Below, in pieces: positions 7,736-16,517 of a DNA stretch of 64,000 nt; within the stretch, counting starts at the first letter, position 1, and each line of letters opens with the position of its first letter. Under the pieces are notes generated by a model that worked only from the letters and a program-made list of their open reading frames with translations, did not search any database and was not told the origin of the DNA. Origin of the DNA: Pseudomonadota bacterium. GTDB taxonomy: Bacteria; Pseudomonadota; Alphaproteobacteria; Acetobacterales; Acetobacteraceae. The stretch is from NCBI GenBank assembly GCA_021780935.1, contig JAJXXT010000006.1, positions 1 to 64,000 on the forward strand. The letters run 5' to 3'. The translations under genes were made by a program, and so were the position numbers.

Positions 7736-8350
7736 ATGCGCATCGCCCGCCGTTCGCTGTCCTTCATCCTGCCGGTGCTCGTCCTGCCGGCGACCCTCGC
7801 CGCCTGCGCGGTGGCGCCGCCCAGCGGGCCCGATATCGTTGCCATGCCGGGCAAGGGCAAGTCGCTCGCCGCCTTCCAGCAGGACGACATGGCCTGCCGC
7901 AACTATGCCAGCCAGAGCAGCGGCGGCACGGCGACCGCCCAGGCGGCGAGCCAGAACGCGACCGGAACCGCCATCGCCGGCACCGCCATCGGCGCCGCGG
8001 CCGGGGCGGCGCTCGGCTCGCTCAGCGGCAATCTCGGTGCGGGGGCCGCGATCGGCGGCGCCACCGGGCTGCTCGCCGGCAGCGCCATCGGCGCCTCCAA
8101 CGCCCAGGCTTCGGCCGGAGACCTGCAGTTCCGCTACGACACCGCCTATGCCCAGTGCATGGCCTCGCGCGGCGACAGCGTGCGGCCACCCTCGCCGGGC
8201 TATGCCGCCTATCCCGCGCCGTACGGCTACCCGTATCCGGCCTACTACCCGCCGCCGGTCTATGCCGGCCCGCCGGTCGTGGTGGGTTACGGCTGGGGCT
8301 GGGGGCCGCGCTGGGGCTGGGGTTGGCGCGGCGGCTACTGGCGGCGCTGA
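7736..8350 (+). CDS. glycine-zipper outer-membrane lipoprotein
   Basis: 204 residues from ATG at 7736; the frame is open 45 codons further up but only this start gives a proper leader. Residues 1-24 are a lipoprotein signal with lipobox LAAC (C24). Then comes a soluble part with AFQQDDMACRNYA, a long glycine zipper (about residues 75-125, repeating AG-A-IG-AAG patterns) expected to form tightly packed helices in a membrane, a second cysteine motif (YAQCMASRGD), and a tail rich in Pro, Tyr, Gly and Trp. This is a common layout of alphaproteobacterial glycine-zipper envelope proteins of unknown function, possibly structural or stress-related. It stands alone. Confidence 0.8.
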   Translation: MRIARRSLSFILPVLVLPATLAACAVAPPSGPDIVAMPGKGKSLAAFQQDDMACRNYASQSSGGTATAQAASQNATGTAIAGTAIGAAAGAALGSLSGNLGAGAAIGGATGLLAGSAIGASNAQASAGDLQFRYDTAYAQCMASRGDSVRPPSPGYAAYPAPYGYPYPAYYPPPVYAGPPVVVGYGWGWGPRWGWGWRGGYWRR

Positions 8351-8467
8351 ACGCGCGGTACCGCGGACAGGCGGCGCATCCCTGCCCCGCGTCTCGGCAA
8401 GCACCGGTCGCTTGCGTCGGCGCCGCGAGACGCCCATACACAGTCCGTTGCCGGCGTACGCGTGATC

Positions 8468-8502
8468 GGCGCGCCAAGGCGCGCCTGGCCCGGCACTTTT
8501 TC
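8468..8502 (+). terminator. weak hairpin plus T-run
   Basis: GGCGCGCC, two A, GGCGCGCC form an 8-base stem at 8468-8485; a run of five T lies at 8498-8502, further away than usual. It may end the lipoprotein transcript, or may be a structure in the leader of the helicase mRNA. Confidence 0.3.
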
Positions 8503-8585
8503 CTCATCCGTTCGCCCCGCATTCACGCGAGCAGGCGGGCATCTGTGCCCCGCGCGACGTGCGCGGCCTGGCGCCGGAGATTTTC

Positions 8586-9803
8586 GTGACCCCTGACTTC
8601 GCTTCCCTCGGCCTCGCCGAGCCCTTGCTGCGCGCTCTCGCGCAGGCGCGCTTCACCGTGCCGACGCCGATCCAGGCCGACGCCATCCCGCACCTCCTCG
8701 CCGGACGCGACCTGCTCGGCACCGCCCAGACCGGCACCGGCAAGACCGCGGCCTTCGCCCTGCCGATGCTGCACCACCTGCACACCACGCGTAGCGCGAC
8801 CCGGCCGCAATCGGCGCATGCGCTGATCCTGGCGCCGACGCGCGAGCTGGCGCTGCAGATCATCGACAGCCTCAAGACGCTCGGTGAACCGCGCCTGAAG
8901 GTCGCGGCCGTCATCGGCGGCCAGAGCCGCTATGCCCAGGTACAGCGCCTGCGCGCGGGCGCGGATATCGTCGTCGGCACGCCAGGCCGCATCTGCGACC
9001 TGATGAGCACGCACGAGCTGCGCCTCGACACCGTGCGCTACTTCGTGCTCGACGAGGCGGACCGCATGCTCGACCTCGGCTTCAGCCGCGACATCGGCCG
9101 TATCGCGGCGGCGCTGCCGGCATCACGCCAGTCCGCCCTGTTCTCCGCCACCATGCCGGATTCCGTGGACAAGCTCGCCCGCGCCATGCTGCGCGACCCT
9201 GTCCGTGTGGCAGTCACACCGGCCGAGATCGTGGTGCCGCGCATCGCCCAGAGCGTGCATTTCGTGCCGCAGGCGGAACGGGCGCGACTGCTGGTCGATC
9301 TGCTCGACAACCGGGCGCTGGAACGCGTCATCGTCTTCACCCGCACCAAGCGCGGTGCCGACCGCGTGGCCGAGGCGCTGGAGGGTGCCGGCCACGGCGT
9401 CGTGGCGCTGCACGGCAACAAGAGCCAGCCGCAGCGCATCAAGGCGCTCGACCGGTTCCGCGACGGGCGTGCCCGCATCCTGGTCGCGACCGATATCGCT
9501 GCTCGCGGCATCGACGTGACGGCGGTCTCCCACGTCATCAACTACGACCTGCCGGTGCAGGCCGAGGACTACGTGCACCGCATCGGGCGCACCGCGCGGG
9601 CCGGGGCGCATGGCGAGGCGATCTCATTTTGCGATCCGTCCGAGGCGCGGGCGCTGCGCGCGATCGAGCGTGTCGCCGGCAGCACGATCACCATCGCCAG
9701 CGGCGAGGCTGCCGCCGGCAAGCCGCCCGCAGCGATGCCGCAATACGTCCGCGCCCGCCCGGCCGGCCAGCAGCGCCGCCGCTTCCGCCGCCGGGCCGCC
9801 TGA
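8586..9803 (+). CDS. rhlE: DEAD-box RNA helicase RhlE
   Basis: ATP-dependent RNA helicase that unwinds RNA during ribosome assembly and mRNA turnover. 405 residues from GTG at 8586, chosen for the ribosome site CGGAGA seven bases before it; an ATG at 8559 would add nine residues without one. All helicase motifs are present in order: PTPIQ (27-31), AQTGTGKT (47-54), PTRELALQ, TPGR, DEAD (156-159), SAT, the IVFTRTKRGAD strand, TDIAARGID and HRIGRTARAG. The C-terminal 40 residues are Ala- and Arg-rich and end in a basic patch, as in the RhlE subgroup, where this tail helps bind RNA. Single gene. Confidence 0.93.
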   Translation: MTPDFASLGLAEPLLRALAQARFTVPTPIQADAIPHLLAGRDLLGTAQTGTGKTAAFALPMLHHLHTTRSATRPQSAHALILAPTRELALQIIDSLKTLGEPRLKVAAVIGGQSRYAQVQRLRAGADIVVGTPGRICDLMSTHELRLDTVRYFVLDEADRMLDLGFSRDIGRIAAALPASRQSALFSATMPDSVDKLARAMLRDPVRVAVTPAEIVVPRIAQSVHFVPQAERARLLVDLLDNRALERVIVFTRTKRGADRVAEALEGAGHGVVALHGNKSQPQRIKALDRFRDGRARILVATDIAARGIDVTAVSHVINYDLPVQAEDYVHRIGRTARAGAHGEAISFCDPSEARALRAIERVAGSTITIASGEAAAGKPPAAMPQYVRARPAGQQRRRFRRRAA

Positions 9804-9872
9804 CCGACAGGGGCCTCAACCAGCGAACGCTGCGTGAGACACGGCCCGTTCCGTGTCTCACGCACGCTCGCA

Positions 9873-10250
9873 TCAGGCCGCGCCGCCGAAATACGCCTCG
9901 ATCCGGTAGCCGTCGGGATCGATCGCGAAGCTCGCATAGTAGTCCGGTCCATAATCCGGGCGCAGGCCGGGTTTGCCGTTGTCTTGGCCGCCCGCCTTCA
10001 GCGCCGCCTTGTGGAACGCGTCCACCGCCTTGCGGTTCGGCGCATCGAAGCAGAAATGCAGGCCGGAGCGCATGTCCGCGGCCACCGGATGCGCCGTCAT
10101 GTTGAGCCACCACACCGGCGCCGTGGTGCCGTACCCGGCATAGCCATCGCCATGGGCGAGGCATTTGGCACCGATCGCCGCCATGACGGGGTCGTAGAAT
10201 CGGCGTGCGGCCTCTACGTCACGAACACCGATGGAGACGTGGCTGAGCAT
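9873..10250 (-). CDS. VOC (glyoxalase/bleomycin-resistance fold) family protein
   Basis: 125 residues, the usual size of a single-module vicinal-oxygen-chelate protein that works as a dimer. Seen: the opening LSHVSIGVRDVEAARRFYDPVM, with the first metal-ligand-type His at residue 4, a central HFCFDAPNRKAVDAFH, and the closing DPDGYRIEAYFGG, with the usual metal-ligand Glu. The ribosome site AGGAGG is near perfect. Substrate cannot be deduced; members include lyases, dioxygenases and drug-binding proteins. It is divergent from a CGNR zinc-finger regulator 77 bases away, a pairing that suggests that regulator controls it. Confidence 0.88.
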   Translation of the reverse strand: MLSHVSIGVRDVEAARRFYDPVMAAIGAKCLAHGDGYAGYGTTAPVWWLNMTAHPVAADMRSGLHFCFDAPNRKAVDAFHKAALKAGGQDNGKPGLRPDYGPDYYASFAIDPDGYRIEAYFGGAA

Positions 10251-10276
10251 GGGAAGCCTCCTGTTATGGGCGGAAT

Positions 10277-10295
10277 GTAACTATATAACCGGTCA
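10277..10295. promoter_or_regulatory. probable shared operator/promoter of the VOC-CGNR pair
   Basis: The only AT-rich part of the 77-base divergent gap. It holds TATATA/TATAGT, which could be -10 elements for both directions, next to TAACC-GGTCA, a palindrome with one mismatch that could bind a dimeric regulator. Confidence 0.35.
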
Positions 10296-10327
10296 GGCAG
10301 TTCCGAGCATGCGCACCCCCTGGCGAG

Positions 10328-10933
10328 ATGTCAACCCCTATGACGGTTAGAGACGCATCACGTCCGGCCTTGCCGCCCGAGGCGGGCCTGGACTTCGTCA
10401 ACACCCGCTTCTGGCGTGGCAAGGCAGAGCCCACGGAGACGTTGAACAGCCTCGACGACCTGCTGGCCTGGGCCGCCCGGCACACCGCTGCCAGGCCGCT
10501 GGCGCCGCAACCGAGCCTGCTCGCGGCCGGCATCGCACTGCGCGAGTTGCTGCATCGCATTTTTTCCGCCCGCGCCGAGGACCGACCGGTGGCGGCGGCG
10601 GACCTCGCCACCCTCAACGCGGCGCTGGCAGCGGCCCCCACTCGCGCAACTCTTGCCGAGGATTTTGCCTGGCTGACCACGCCTGGCACAAACCCCGCCG
10701 GGGCCGCGGCGCTGCTGGCGCCGGTCCTGTGGTCCGCCGCCGATCTGCTGGCCCAGGGCAACCGTGCGCGCCTGCGCACCTGTGCCAACCCCGAATGCCG
10801 CTACCTGTTCCTCGATGCCAGCCGCAACGGCTCGCGCCGCTGGTGCGACATGGGCGCCTGCGGCAACCGCGCCAAGGCGCAGCGGCATTACCTGCGCGCA
10901 AAGGCGGTGAAGACCCAAGCCCCGGCGATGTAG
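10328..10933 (+). CDS. CGNR zinc-finger regulator with ABATE domain
   Basis: 201 residues. The N-terminal 130 residues match the ABATE domain (LDFVNTRFW near the start, then helices), thought to sense a small ligand. The C-terminal 45 residues form the CGNR zinc finger: C152, C157, C173 and C178, with the signature ACGNRAKAQRHY that probably contacts DNA. This domain pair is regarded as a transcription factor family. It is divergent from the VOC gene at 10250, so it most likely controls that gene and itself through the AT-rich gap. A second in-frame ATG at 10340 is also possible as start. The effector is unknown. Confidence 0.85.
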   Translation: MSTPMTVRDASRPALPPEAGLDFVNTRFWRGKAEPTETLNSLDDLLAWAARHTAARPLAPQPSLLAAGIALRELLHRIFSARAEDRPVAAADLATLNAALAAAPTRATLAEDFAWLTTPGTNPAGAAALLAPVLWSAADLLAQGNRARLRTCANPECRYLFLDASRNGSRRWCDMGACGNRAKAQRHYLRAKAVKTQAPAM

Positions 10934-10946
10934 AGGGTGCTGCGGT

Positions 10947-11543
10947 TTAGGCGTGCCCCGCACCGGCGGCGAGATGTGCGGGGTCGATGCGCAGCTTGGC
11001 CAGCGCCCGGCGCCACTTGGTCTCGTGGTCGGCGTCGAACAGCAGCGCGGCGTCAGCCGGCGCGGTGAGCCAGGCGTTGTGCCGCACCTCGCGGTCGAGC
11101 TGCCCCGCCGACCAGCCGGCATAGCCCAGCGCCAGCACGCTCTCCCGGGGTCCGCCGCCCTCGGCAATCGCCTTCAGAATGTCGAGGCTCGCGGTCAGCG
11201 CGAGGCTGTCATCGACCCGCAGACTGCCCTCGCCGGTCCAGTCCGCCGTGTGCAGCACGAAGCCTCGCGCGTTCTCCACCGGCCCGCCGAGGCACAGCCG
11301 GATCGAGCGCGCCGGCGGCAGCGGCTTGATCTCCAACTGCTGCAGCAGATCCTCGAAACTCGGGGCCGCGAGCGGGCGGTTCAGCACCAGCCCCATCGCG
11401 CCCTCCGCCGTATGAGCGCAAAGAAAGACCACGCTCTGGATAAAACGCGTGTCCTCCATGCCCGGCATGGCGATCAGCAACTGTCCGGTGAGATTGTCAC
11501 CATCGGGCGGCGCCGGTGTCGATGGCGGGGATGGCTCTTTCAT
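10947..11543 (-). CDS. YqgE/AlgH family protein
   Basis: 198 residues starting at ATG 11541-11543 (MKEPSPPSTP); the frame runs on upstream but without family similarity. Conserved blocks are visible: LTGQLLIAMPGMEDTRFIQSVVFLCAHTAEGAMGLVLNRP near the start, LGGPVENARGFVLHT in the middle, and LGYAGWSAGQLDREV toward the end. The family is widespread and compact; its molecular function remains unsettled, though in pseudomonads a member affects alginate production. The 14-base gap to the convergent CGNR gene contains nothing else. Confidence 0.9.
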   Translation of the reverse strand: MKEPSPPSTPAPPDGDNLTGQLLIAMPGMEDTRFIQSVVFLCAHTAEGAMGLVLNRPLAAPSFEDLLQQLEIKPLPPARSIRLCLGGPVENARGFVLHTADWTGEGSLRVDDSLALTASLDILKAIAEGGGPRESVLALGYAGWSAGQLDREVRHNAWLTAPADAALLFDADHETKWRRALAKLRIDPAHLAAGAGHA

Positions 11544-11584
11544 GCGCTGAATGTTGCGCCGCACCCGGCAACGCGCAAGTCCAC

Positions 11585-11624
11585 CGAACGCAAGGCGCGG
11601 CCGGCGAACGCAAGGCGCGGCCGG
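11585..11624 (+). repeat. 20-base tandem duplication
   Basis: A 20-base unit (CGAACGCAAGGCGCGGCCGG) occurs twice with no gap, at 11585-11604 and 11605-11624, between YqgE and the peroxiredoxin gene. Probably a recent slippage event. Confidence 0.8.
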
Positions 11625-11743
11625 CCGTGACAGCCGCACCAAGGCAAGCTAGGAGTGGCCAAGTCAGGAATGGCCCCCTGCCGAGGATCGGACAGCCCGG
11701 CGGCGGGATCGGGACCAACCAACGTACGAACGGAGAGCCAAGA

Positions 11744-12220
11744 ATGATCAAGGTCGGGGACAAGCTGCCGTCGATGAAGCTCGCGATGGCAAGTGCCGAT
11801 GGACCCAAGGAGGTCGCCACCGACGACCTGTTCAAGGGCCGCGTGGTGCTGTTCGCGGTGCCCGGCGCGTTCACGCCCACCTGCAGCGCCAAGCACCTGC
11901 CTGGATTCATCCAGAACATCGACGCGATCAAGGCGAAGCATGTCGACAGCATCGTCTGCATGGCGGTGAACGACGCCTTCGTCATGGGCGCCTGGGCCAA
12001 GGACCAGGGCGTCGATGGGCGCATCGTGATGCTGGCCGACGGTGCGGCCGCGTTCACCAAGGCGCTGGGGCTGGAGCTGGACCTGGTCGCCCGCGGCCTC
12101 GGCGTGCGCAGCCAGCGCTTCGCCCTCATCGCCGAGGACGGGGTGGTCAAGCACCTGGCGGTGGAGGCCCCTGGCGGCTTCGACGTGAGCCGCGCCGAGG
12201 CGGTGCTCGCGGCGCTGTAG
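11744..12220 (+). CDS. peroxiredoxin (Prx5-like, AhpC/TSA redoxin)
   Basis: Thiol peroxidase of the peroxiredoxin-5 group that reduces hydrogen peroxide and alkyl hydroperoxides in the cytoplasm. 158 residues from ATG at 11744, with ribosome site GGAGAG; the frame is open upstream but without similarity. The peroxidatic cysteine is C47 in VPGAFTPTCSAKHLPGF, the fingerprint of this group. C72 (SIVCMAVND) is the other conserved cysteine. The WAKDQG segment and the closing [10 protein letters not shown] are typical. It converges on, and overlaps by 74 bases, the DNA methylase gene on the other strand. Confidence 0.93.
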   Translation: MIKVGDKLPSMKLAMASADGPKEVATDDLFKGRVVLFAVPGAFTPTCSAKHLPGFIQNIDAIKAKHVDSIVCMAVNDAFVMGAWAKDQGVDGRIVMLADGAAAFTKALGLELDLVARGLGVRSQRFALIAEDGVVKHLAVEAPGGFDVSRAEAVLAAL

Positions 12221-13271
12221 CGGCGAGCGCCTCCAGCGCCACCGGCCGGGGCGTCACCACGTAGAGGAGCTCCTTGTTGCGCACGTGCGAGACGCGCCCG
12301 ACCTTCTTGCCGGCCGGGCTGTAGATGCCGATGCGCGCCCCGACATAGCGCGCGTGGTCGAGCTCGATCACCTGCACGTGCCCACGCCCGGCGAGCATCG
12401 TTTCGATCTCGTTGCGGGCGAGATACCCCTCGTTGTTGAACGAGACCACCAGCGCCGGCGCGCGCAACGCCGCGATGGTGCGGGCCAGCGCCGGCCCGAT
12501 CGCGCCCCTGGCGTTGAACGCGCTCTTGCGCCGCCGCACGTCGAGCCGCTTGCAGGCGATGCCATAGACCTCGGGCTTGTCCCAGCGGACCAGCGTCTCC
12601 CAGACGTGATAATTGGCGAGATAGGCGTGCTGGTTATAGGGCGGGTCGAGATAGGCGATATCCGCCTCGATATCCGCCGCCACATCCTCGGCCTCGCCCA
12701 TCAGCGCGCGGCAGGCGCCGGCGGCCGGGCGCGGCAGCAGGGCGGGCATGCGCAGCTCCAGATCGTTGAAGGCACGCGGCGCCCAGCGCTTCATGTAGGC
12801 CATCTGCAGGCCCGCGGTGCTGTCCACCCGGTCCGCCGCCTCCATCAGCGAGACCAGCAGGATCGCCTCCAGCTCCGGCTCGGCCCCCATCGCCACGATC
12901 GCCTCGCGGATCGCATCCACCCGCTCGCCGTTCCTCGGCTGGAAGAAGCGTGAGCGCAGGCAGAACGTTTCGGTGAAATACCCCGCCCGGCCCGGCAGCC
13001 GCGCGAGCTCGGCAAGAATCGCCGGCACGGTCGCGGACCATCGCTCGGCATCCGCCTGCACGTAGCATCGGGCAAGTGCGGCGGCGTAGGCGTTGTGGTC
13101 GTTGGCGATGACGCGATACCCGGCCGCCTTCAGCGCATGACCGACCCGCGCGGTGCCCGAGAACAGGTCGGCGACGACGGCGCCGCCCGGCGCATCGGGC
13201 GGCATGATGGCAGCGATGGCCGCGAGAATATGGCGCAGCAGCGCGCGCTTGGAGCCGATATACTTGATCAA
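12147..13271 (-). CDS. DNA adenine methyltransferase, D12 class
   Basis: N6-adenine DNA methyltransferase of the MethyltransfD12 (Dam-like, alpha-class) family, 374 residues. The start is TTG at 13269-13271: it overlaps the rnhA stop as TTGA, and the first residues [12 protein letters not shown] form motif X that binds SAM. Then come LFSGTARVG (about 36-44, SAM binding) and [10 protein letters not shown] (DPPY 209-212, catalytic). No restriction enzyme gene is nearby, so it looks like a solitary methylase, perhaps regulatory; recognition site unknown. It is the last gene of the operon ispH-thrB-rnhA-methylase. The final 24 codons overlap the 3' end of the peroxiredoxin gene and encode a low-complexity basic tail. 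Confidence 0.88.
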   Translation of the reverse strand: MIKYIGSKRALLRHILAAIAAIMPPDAPGGAVVADLFSGTARVGHALKAAGYRVIANDHNAYAAALARCYVQADAERWSATVPAILAELARLPGRAGYFTETFCLRSRFFQPRNGERVDAIREAIVAMGAEPELEAILLVSLMEAADRVDSTAGLQMAYMKRWAPRAFNDLELRMPALLPRPAAGACRALMGEAEDVAADIEADIAYLDPPYNQHAYLANYHVWETLVRWDKPEVYGIACKRLDVRRRKSAFNARGAIGPALARTIAALRAPALVVSFNNEGYLARNEIETMLAGRGHVQVIELDHARYVGARIGIYSPAGKKVGRVSHVRNKELLYVVTPRPVALEALAATAPRAPPRRGSRRSRQGPPPPGA

Positions 13272-13714
13272 CGACCGCCAGCCGCCTCGCGGGCGGCGGT
13301 GGCGAGCTGGTCCGCCCGTTCGTTCATTTCGTCGCCGGCATGGCCACGCACCCATTTCCACTCGATCGCATGAGGCTCCGCGGCGGCGAGCAGGCGCTGC
13401 CAGAGGTCCATGTTGGCGACCGGGTCGCCGGCCGCGTTGCGCCAGCGCCGGCGCACCCAGCCGGTCCGCCAGCGCGTGATGCCGAGCCGGACATATTCGC
13501 TGTCGGTGTGCACGACCACACGGCAGGGGCGCTTCAGCGCCTCCAGCGCCGTCGCCGCCGCCGTCAGCTCCATGCGGTTGTTGGTCGTGACGGGTTCGGC
13601 GCCTGAAATCTCCCGCTCGTGCTGGCCGCGCCGCAGGATCGCGGCCCAGCCGCCCGGGCCGGGATTGGGTTTGCAGCCGCCATCGGTCCAGATCTCGACC
13701 GGCTCAGACTCCAT
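13268..13714 (-). CDS. rnhA: ribonuclease HI
   Basis: Cuts the RNA strand of RNA-DNA hybrids, removing primers and R-loops. 148 residues, the standard size. All catalytic acids are present: D11 ([15 protein letters not shown]), E49 (NNRMELTA), D71 (HTDSEYV) and D135 (NERAD), and the conserved H125 of RGHAG. Its start overlaps the end of thrB by 11 bases and its stop overlaps the methylase start by 4 bases, so the three are translated as a chain. Confidence 0.95.
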   Translation of the reverse strand: MESEPVEIWTDGGCKPNPGPGGWAAILRRGQHEREISGAEPVTTNNRMELTAAATALEALKRPCRVVVHTDSEYVRLGITRWRTGWVRRRWRNAAGDPVANMDLWQRLLAAAEPHAIEWKWVRGHAGDEMNERADQLATAAREAAGGR

Positions 13715-14669
13715 ACGCCGCCTCGCCCGCAGCGGCCTGATGAAAGCGCAGCCGGCGCAGATATTCGACAGGGTCCTTGCGCGTCACCAGCGCGCCTGCG
13801 GGCGTGTTGATCCAGTCATAGAGCCGGGTCGCGGCAAAACGCAGCGCCGCGCCCGCCGCCAGCACCGGCAGCGCCGCGCGCTCGGCCGGCAGCAGCTTGC
13901 GCACCGCGTCATAGGCGTGGATCAGGGCTCGGGATTTCGTCACGTTATAGGAACCATCACTCTCGAAACACCAGGCATTGAGGCAAACCGCGAGATCATA
14001 GGCGTAGAAATCGGTGGCCGCGAAATAGAAGTCGATGAGCCCGGAGACGCGCCCCTCCAGAAAGAACACATTGTCGGGGAACAGGTCGGCGTGGATATGT
14101 CCGGCCGGCAGCGCCCGCGGCCAGGCATCGAGGATCGGGGGCAGCGCCGCGCGCAGCGCCGCTGCGACTGTCGCCATCTCCCGCCCGGCCGCGCGCGTGG
14201 TGTCGCAACGCTCCAGCAACTCCCCCCAGGCACCGGGCCCGAGGCCATTGGCGCGCGTGGGCGCATAGCCCTCGCCGGCCCGGTGCAGCGCCGCGAGCGC
14301 CGCACCCAGCGGCGCGCAATGCTCGGGCCGCACCCGGCGTGGCCAGATACCCGGCAGGAACGTGGTGACCGCGGCGGCCTTGCCGGCGAGGCGGCGCAGT
14401 GCCTCGCCATCGCGCGCCGCGACCGGCCGCGGGCAGGCGATGCCGTTCGCCGCCAGGTGCTGCATGAGGCCGAGAAACCACGGCAGGTCGGCGGGATCCA
14501 CCCGCTTCTCGTAGAGGGTGAGGATGAAGTCGCCCTGCGTGGTGCGCAGCGAGAAATTACTGTTCTCCACACCCTCCGCGATGCCGCGGAACGCGACCAG
14601 CGCGCCGATCGCGTAGTCGCCGAGGAAGGCCGCCAACGCCTCGTCCGAGACCTCCGTGTACACCGCCAT
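13704..14669 (-). CDS. thrB: homoserine kinase, aminoglycoside-phosphotransferase fold
   Basis: Phosphorylates L-homoserine with ATP in threonine synthesis. 321 residues, of the ThrB type typical of alphaproteobacteria, unrelated to the GHMP-type enzyme of E. coli. [16 protein letters not shown] opens the protein as in other members; GVENSNFSL marks the nucleotide loop; the kinase loop HADLFPDN is at 193-200 (catalytic D195) and the metal-binding GLIDFYFA follows (D213). It sits between ispH (52 bases upstream) and rnhA (11-base overlap), the usual alphaproteobacterial arrangement. Confidence 0.94.
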   Translation of the reverse strand: MAVYTEVSDEALAAFLGDYAIGALVAFRGIAEGVENSNFSLRTTQGDFILTLYEKRVDPADLPWFLGLMQHLAANGIACPRPVAARDGEALRRLAGKAAAVTTFLPGIWPRRVRPEHCAPLGAALAALHRAGEGYAPTRANGLGPGAWGELLERCDTTRAAGREMATVAAALRAALPPILDAWPRALPAGHIHADLFPDNVFFLEGRVSGLIDFYFAATDFYAYDLAVCLNAWCFESDGSYNVTKSRALIHAYDAVRKLLPAERAALPVLAAGAALRFAATRLYDWINTPAGALVTRKDPVEYLRRLRFHQAAAGEAAYGV

Positions 14670-14721
14670 CAGAACCAGGGCCCCATCCGAACGAGGCCGC
14701 CATCAGCGCCTGGGGTTGCCA

Positions 14722-15717
14722 TCAGGCCGAGAACGCCGTCGGCAGCTTGAACGTAACGTCCTCGGTGGTCACGCGCCGCTCCTCGACGTCGAGCGCATAA
14801 CGCTCGCCAAGCCGGGCGAGCAGGCCCTGCACCAGCGATTCCGGCGCCGAGGCCCCGGCGGTGATGCCGATGACATTCTCGCCCTTGCTCGCTCCCCGTT
14901 CCAGCATCGACCAGTCGAGCGCATCCGGTCCCTCAAGCAGATGGGCTGCAGCCCCGACCCGGCTCGCCACCTCGCACAGCCGCACGGTGTTGGAGGAATT
15001 GGCGCTGCCCAGCACCAGCACCAGCGACGCCTCGGCAGCGACCGCGCGCACCGCGGCCTGGCGGTTGGTGGTGGCGTAGCAGATATCCTCCTTGGTCGGC
15101 CCCTCGATCGCCGGGAAACGCCGCCGCAGCACCGCGACGATCTCCGCGGCGTCGTCCACCGACAGCGTCGTCTGCGTAACGAAGGCGAGCGGGCCCGCGG
15201 GCGGCGCCACGCACTCGGCCTCGGCCACGGACTGCACGAGCGTCATCATCCCCGGCGCCACCTGGCCCATCGTGCCCTCCACCTCCGGATGGCCGGCATG
15301 GCCGATCATCAGGATGTGGTGCCCCGCCGCCGCGTGCCGTTCCGCCTCGCGGTGCACCTTGGAAACCAGCGGACAAGTGGCGTCGAAAGCCGTGAGCCCG
15401 CGCCTGGCGGCCTCGACCGGCACGGATTTCGCGACCCCATGCGCGGAAAACACCACGCGCGCACCCTGCGGCACCTCGGCCAGCTCCTCGACGAAGACGG
15501 CACCCTGGGCAGCCAGCGCCCCGACGACAACACGGTTGTGCACGATCTCGTGGCGCACATAGACCGGCTTTCCCTCACGCTTCAGCGCTTCCTCCACCAC
15601 GCGCACGGCACGGTCCACCCCGGCGCAGAAGCCCCGCGGCGCGGCCAGCAGCACCCGCAGGCGCGGCAGCGCGGGGGCAGGCTGATCGGTGGATGCGACG
15701 GCGGGATCGGCTTGCAT
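14722..15717 (-). CDS. ispH: 4-hydroxy-3-methylbut-2-enyl diphosphate reductase
   Basis: Last enzyme of the MEP isoprenoid pathway: an iron-sulfur protein that reduces HMBPP to IPP and DMAPP. 331 residues from ATG at 15715-15717; a start at 15846 would add a low-complexity arginine-rich stretch. The three cluster-binding cysteines are C31 (PRGFCAGVDRAV), C115 (DATCPLV) and C213 (EDICYATTNRQ). Substrate-binding motifs HEIVHN, HPEVEGTMGQ and LGSANSSNT are present. First gene of the operon ispH-thrB-rnhA-methylase; divergent from a lipoprotein gene. Confidence 0.95.
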   Translation of the reverse strand: MQADPAVASTDQPAPALPRLRVLLAAPRGFCAGVDRAVRVVEEALKREGKPVYVRHEIVHNRVVVGALAAQGAVFVEELAEVPQGARVVFSAHGVAKSVPVEAARRGLTAFDATCPLVSKVHREAERHAAAGHHILMIGHAGHPEVEGTMGQVAPGMMTLVQSVAEAECVAPPAGPLAFVTQTTLSVDDAAEIVAVLRRRFPAIEGPTKEDICYATTNRQAAVRAVAAEASLVLVLGSANSSNTVRLCEVASRVGAAAHLLEGPDALDWSMLERGASKGENVIGITAGASAPESLVQGLLARLGERYALDVEERRVTTEDVTFKLPTAFSA

Positions 15718-15880
15718 CGGGGTTGGGCGGCTCCGGCGTGGTCGCGGGCATGGCCGCGGGTAGCGGCGGCGCCCGAGGCGGCATGACAGGCGCGCCAGAC
15801 ATAGAGGCCCTTCCCCTTGCCGGCAATGCGCGGCATGGAGGTGCAACGGCTGACAACAGCCGCATCAGGACGGAGGCCCC

Positions 15881-16462
15881 ATGGCGATGGACGGCGGAGA
15901 TAAACGGCAGCGCGCGACAGCGGCCCGGCCGAGACGTTGGCGGTTTGGCGCCAGGGGGTTGGCGGGCGCACTTGCGGCCATGGCTCTCGCCGGCTGCACG
16001 CCGACCGGCTTTCCCCCCGCGTGCCCGCAGCTCTCGCTGATACAGGGCGCTTCCAGCCTGCTCGACGTCAAGGGCAACAGCAACCAGAGCGACATCCGCA
16101 ACCTGGTGCTCGCGGCGCGCATCGAGGCAGTGCCGGCCAGCTGCCGCTTCGTTGGCGCGCATGCCGTCGGCGCCCAGATGCGGGTGGAATTCGCGGTGCA
16201 ACGCGGCCCCGCGGCCACCGGGCGGAACGTCGAGTTGCACTATTTCGTCGCCGCGACCCGCGGCAAGACCATCCTCGACGAGCAGGACTATGTGGTGAAG
16301 GGCGTTTTTGCCCCGAATGTCGACAAAATGACGCTGGTGGGCCAGCCGATCAACCTCCGCTTCCCGGTCGGCGCGGACCAATCCGCGGCCGGCTACCACA
16401 TCTATGCCGGCTTCCGCCTGACCAAGGCGCAGCTCGACAACAACCGCGCCAACGGGCTCTGA
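15881..16462 (+). CDS. lipoprotein, unknown
   Basis: 193 residues, start ATG at 15881 with ribosome site CGGAGG; ATG at 15887 is also possible. A long basic N-region (about 25 residues with many Arg) precedes a hydrophobic core and the lipobox LAGC (C39). The mature part has a cysteine pair and a beta-rich fold with alternating hydrophobic strands (MRVEFAVQRG, VELHYFVAATRG, INLRFPVG, YHIYAGFRLT). No family recognised with certainty, but similar small lipoproteins are common in Rhodospirillales. Divergent from ispH over a 163-base gap. Confidence 0.75.
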   Translation: MAMDGGDKRQRATAARPRRWRFGARGLAGALAAMALAGCTPTGFPPACPQLSLIQGASSLLDVKGNSNQSDIRNLVLAARIEAVPASCRFVGAHAVGAQMRVEFAVQRGPAATGRNVELHYFVAATRGKTILDEQDYVVKGVFAPNVDKMTLVGQPINLRFPVGADQSAAGYHIYAGFRLTKAQLDNNRANGL

Positions 16463-16517
16463 CGAGAGACAGGATCGGGCGGCACCGTCGGAGGTGTCGC
16501 CCGGCCATCATCGGGCG

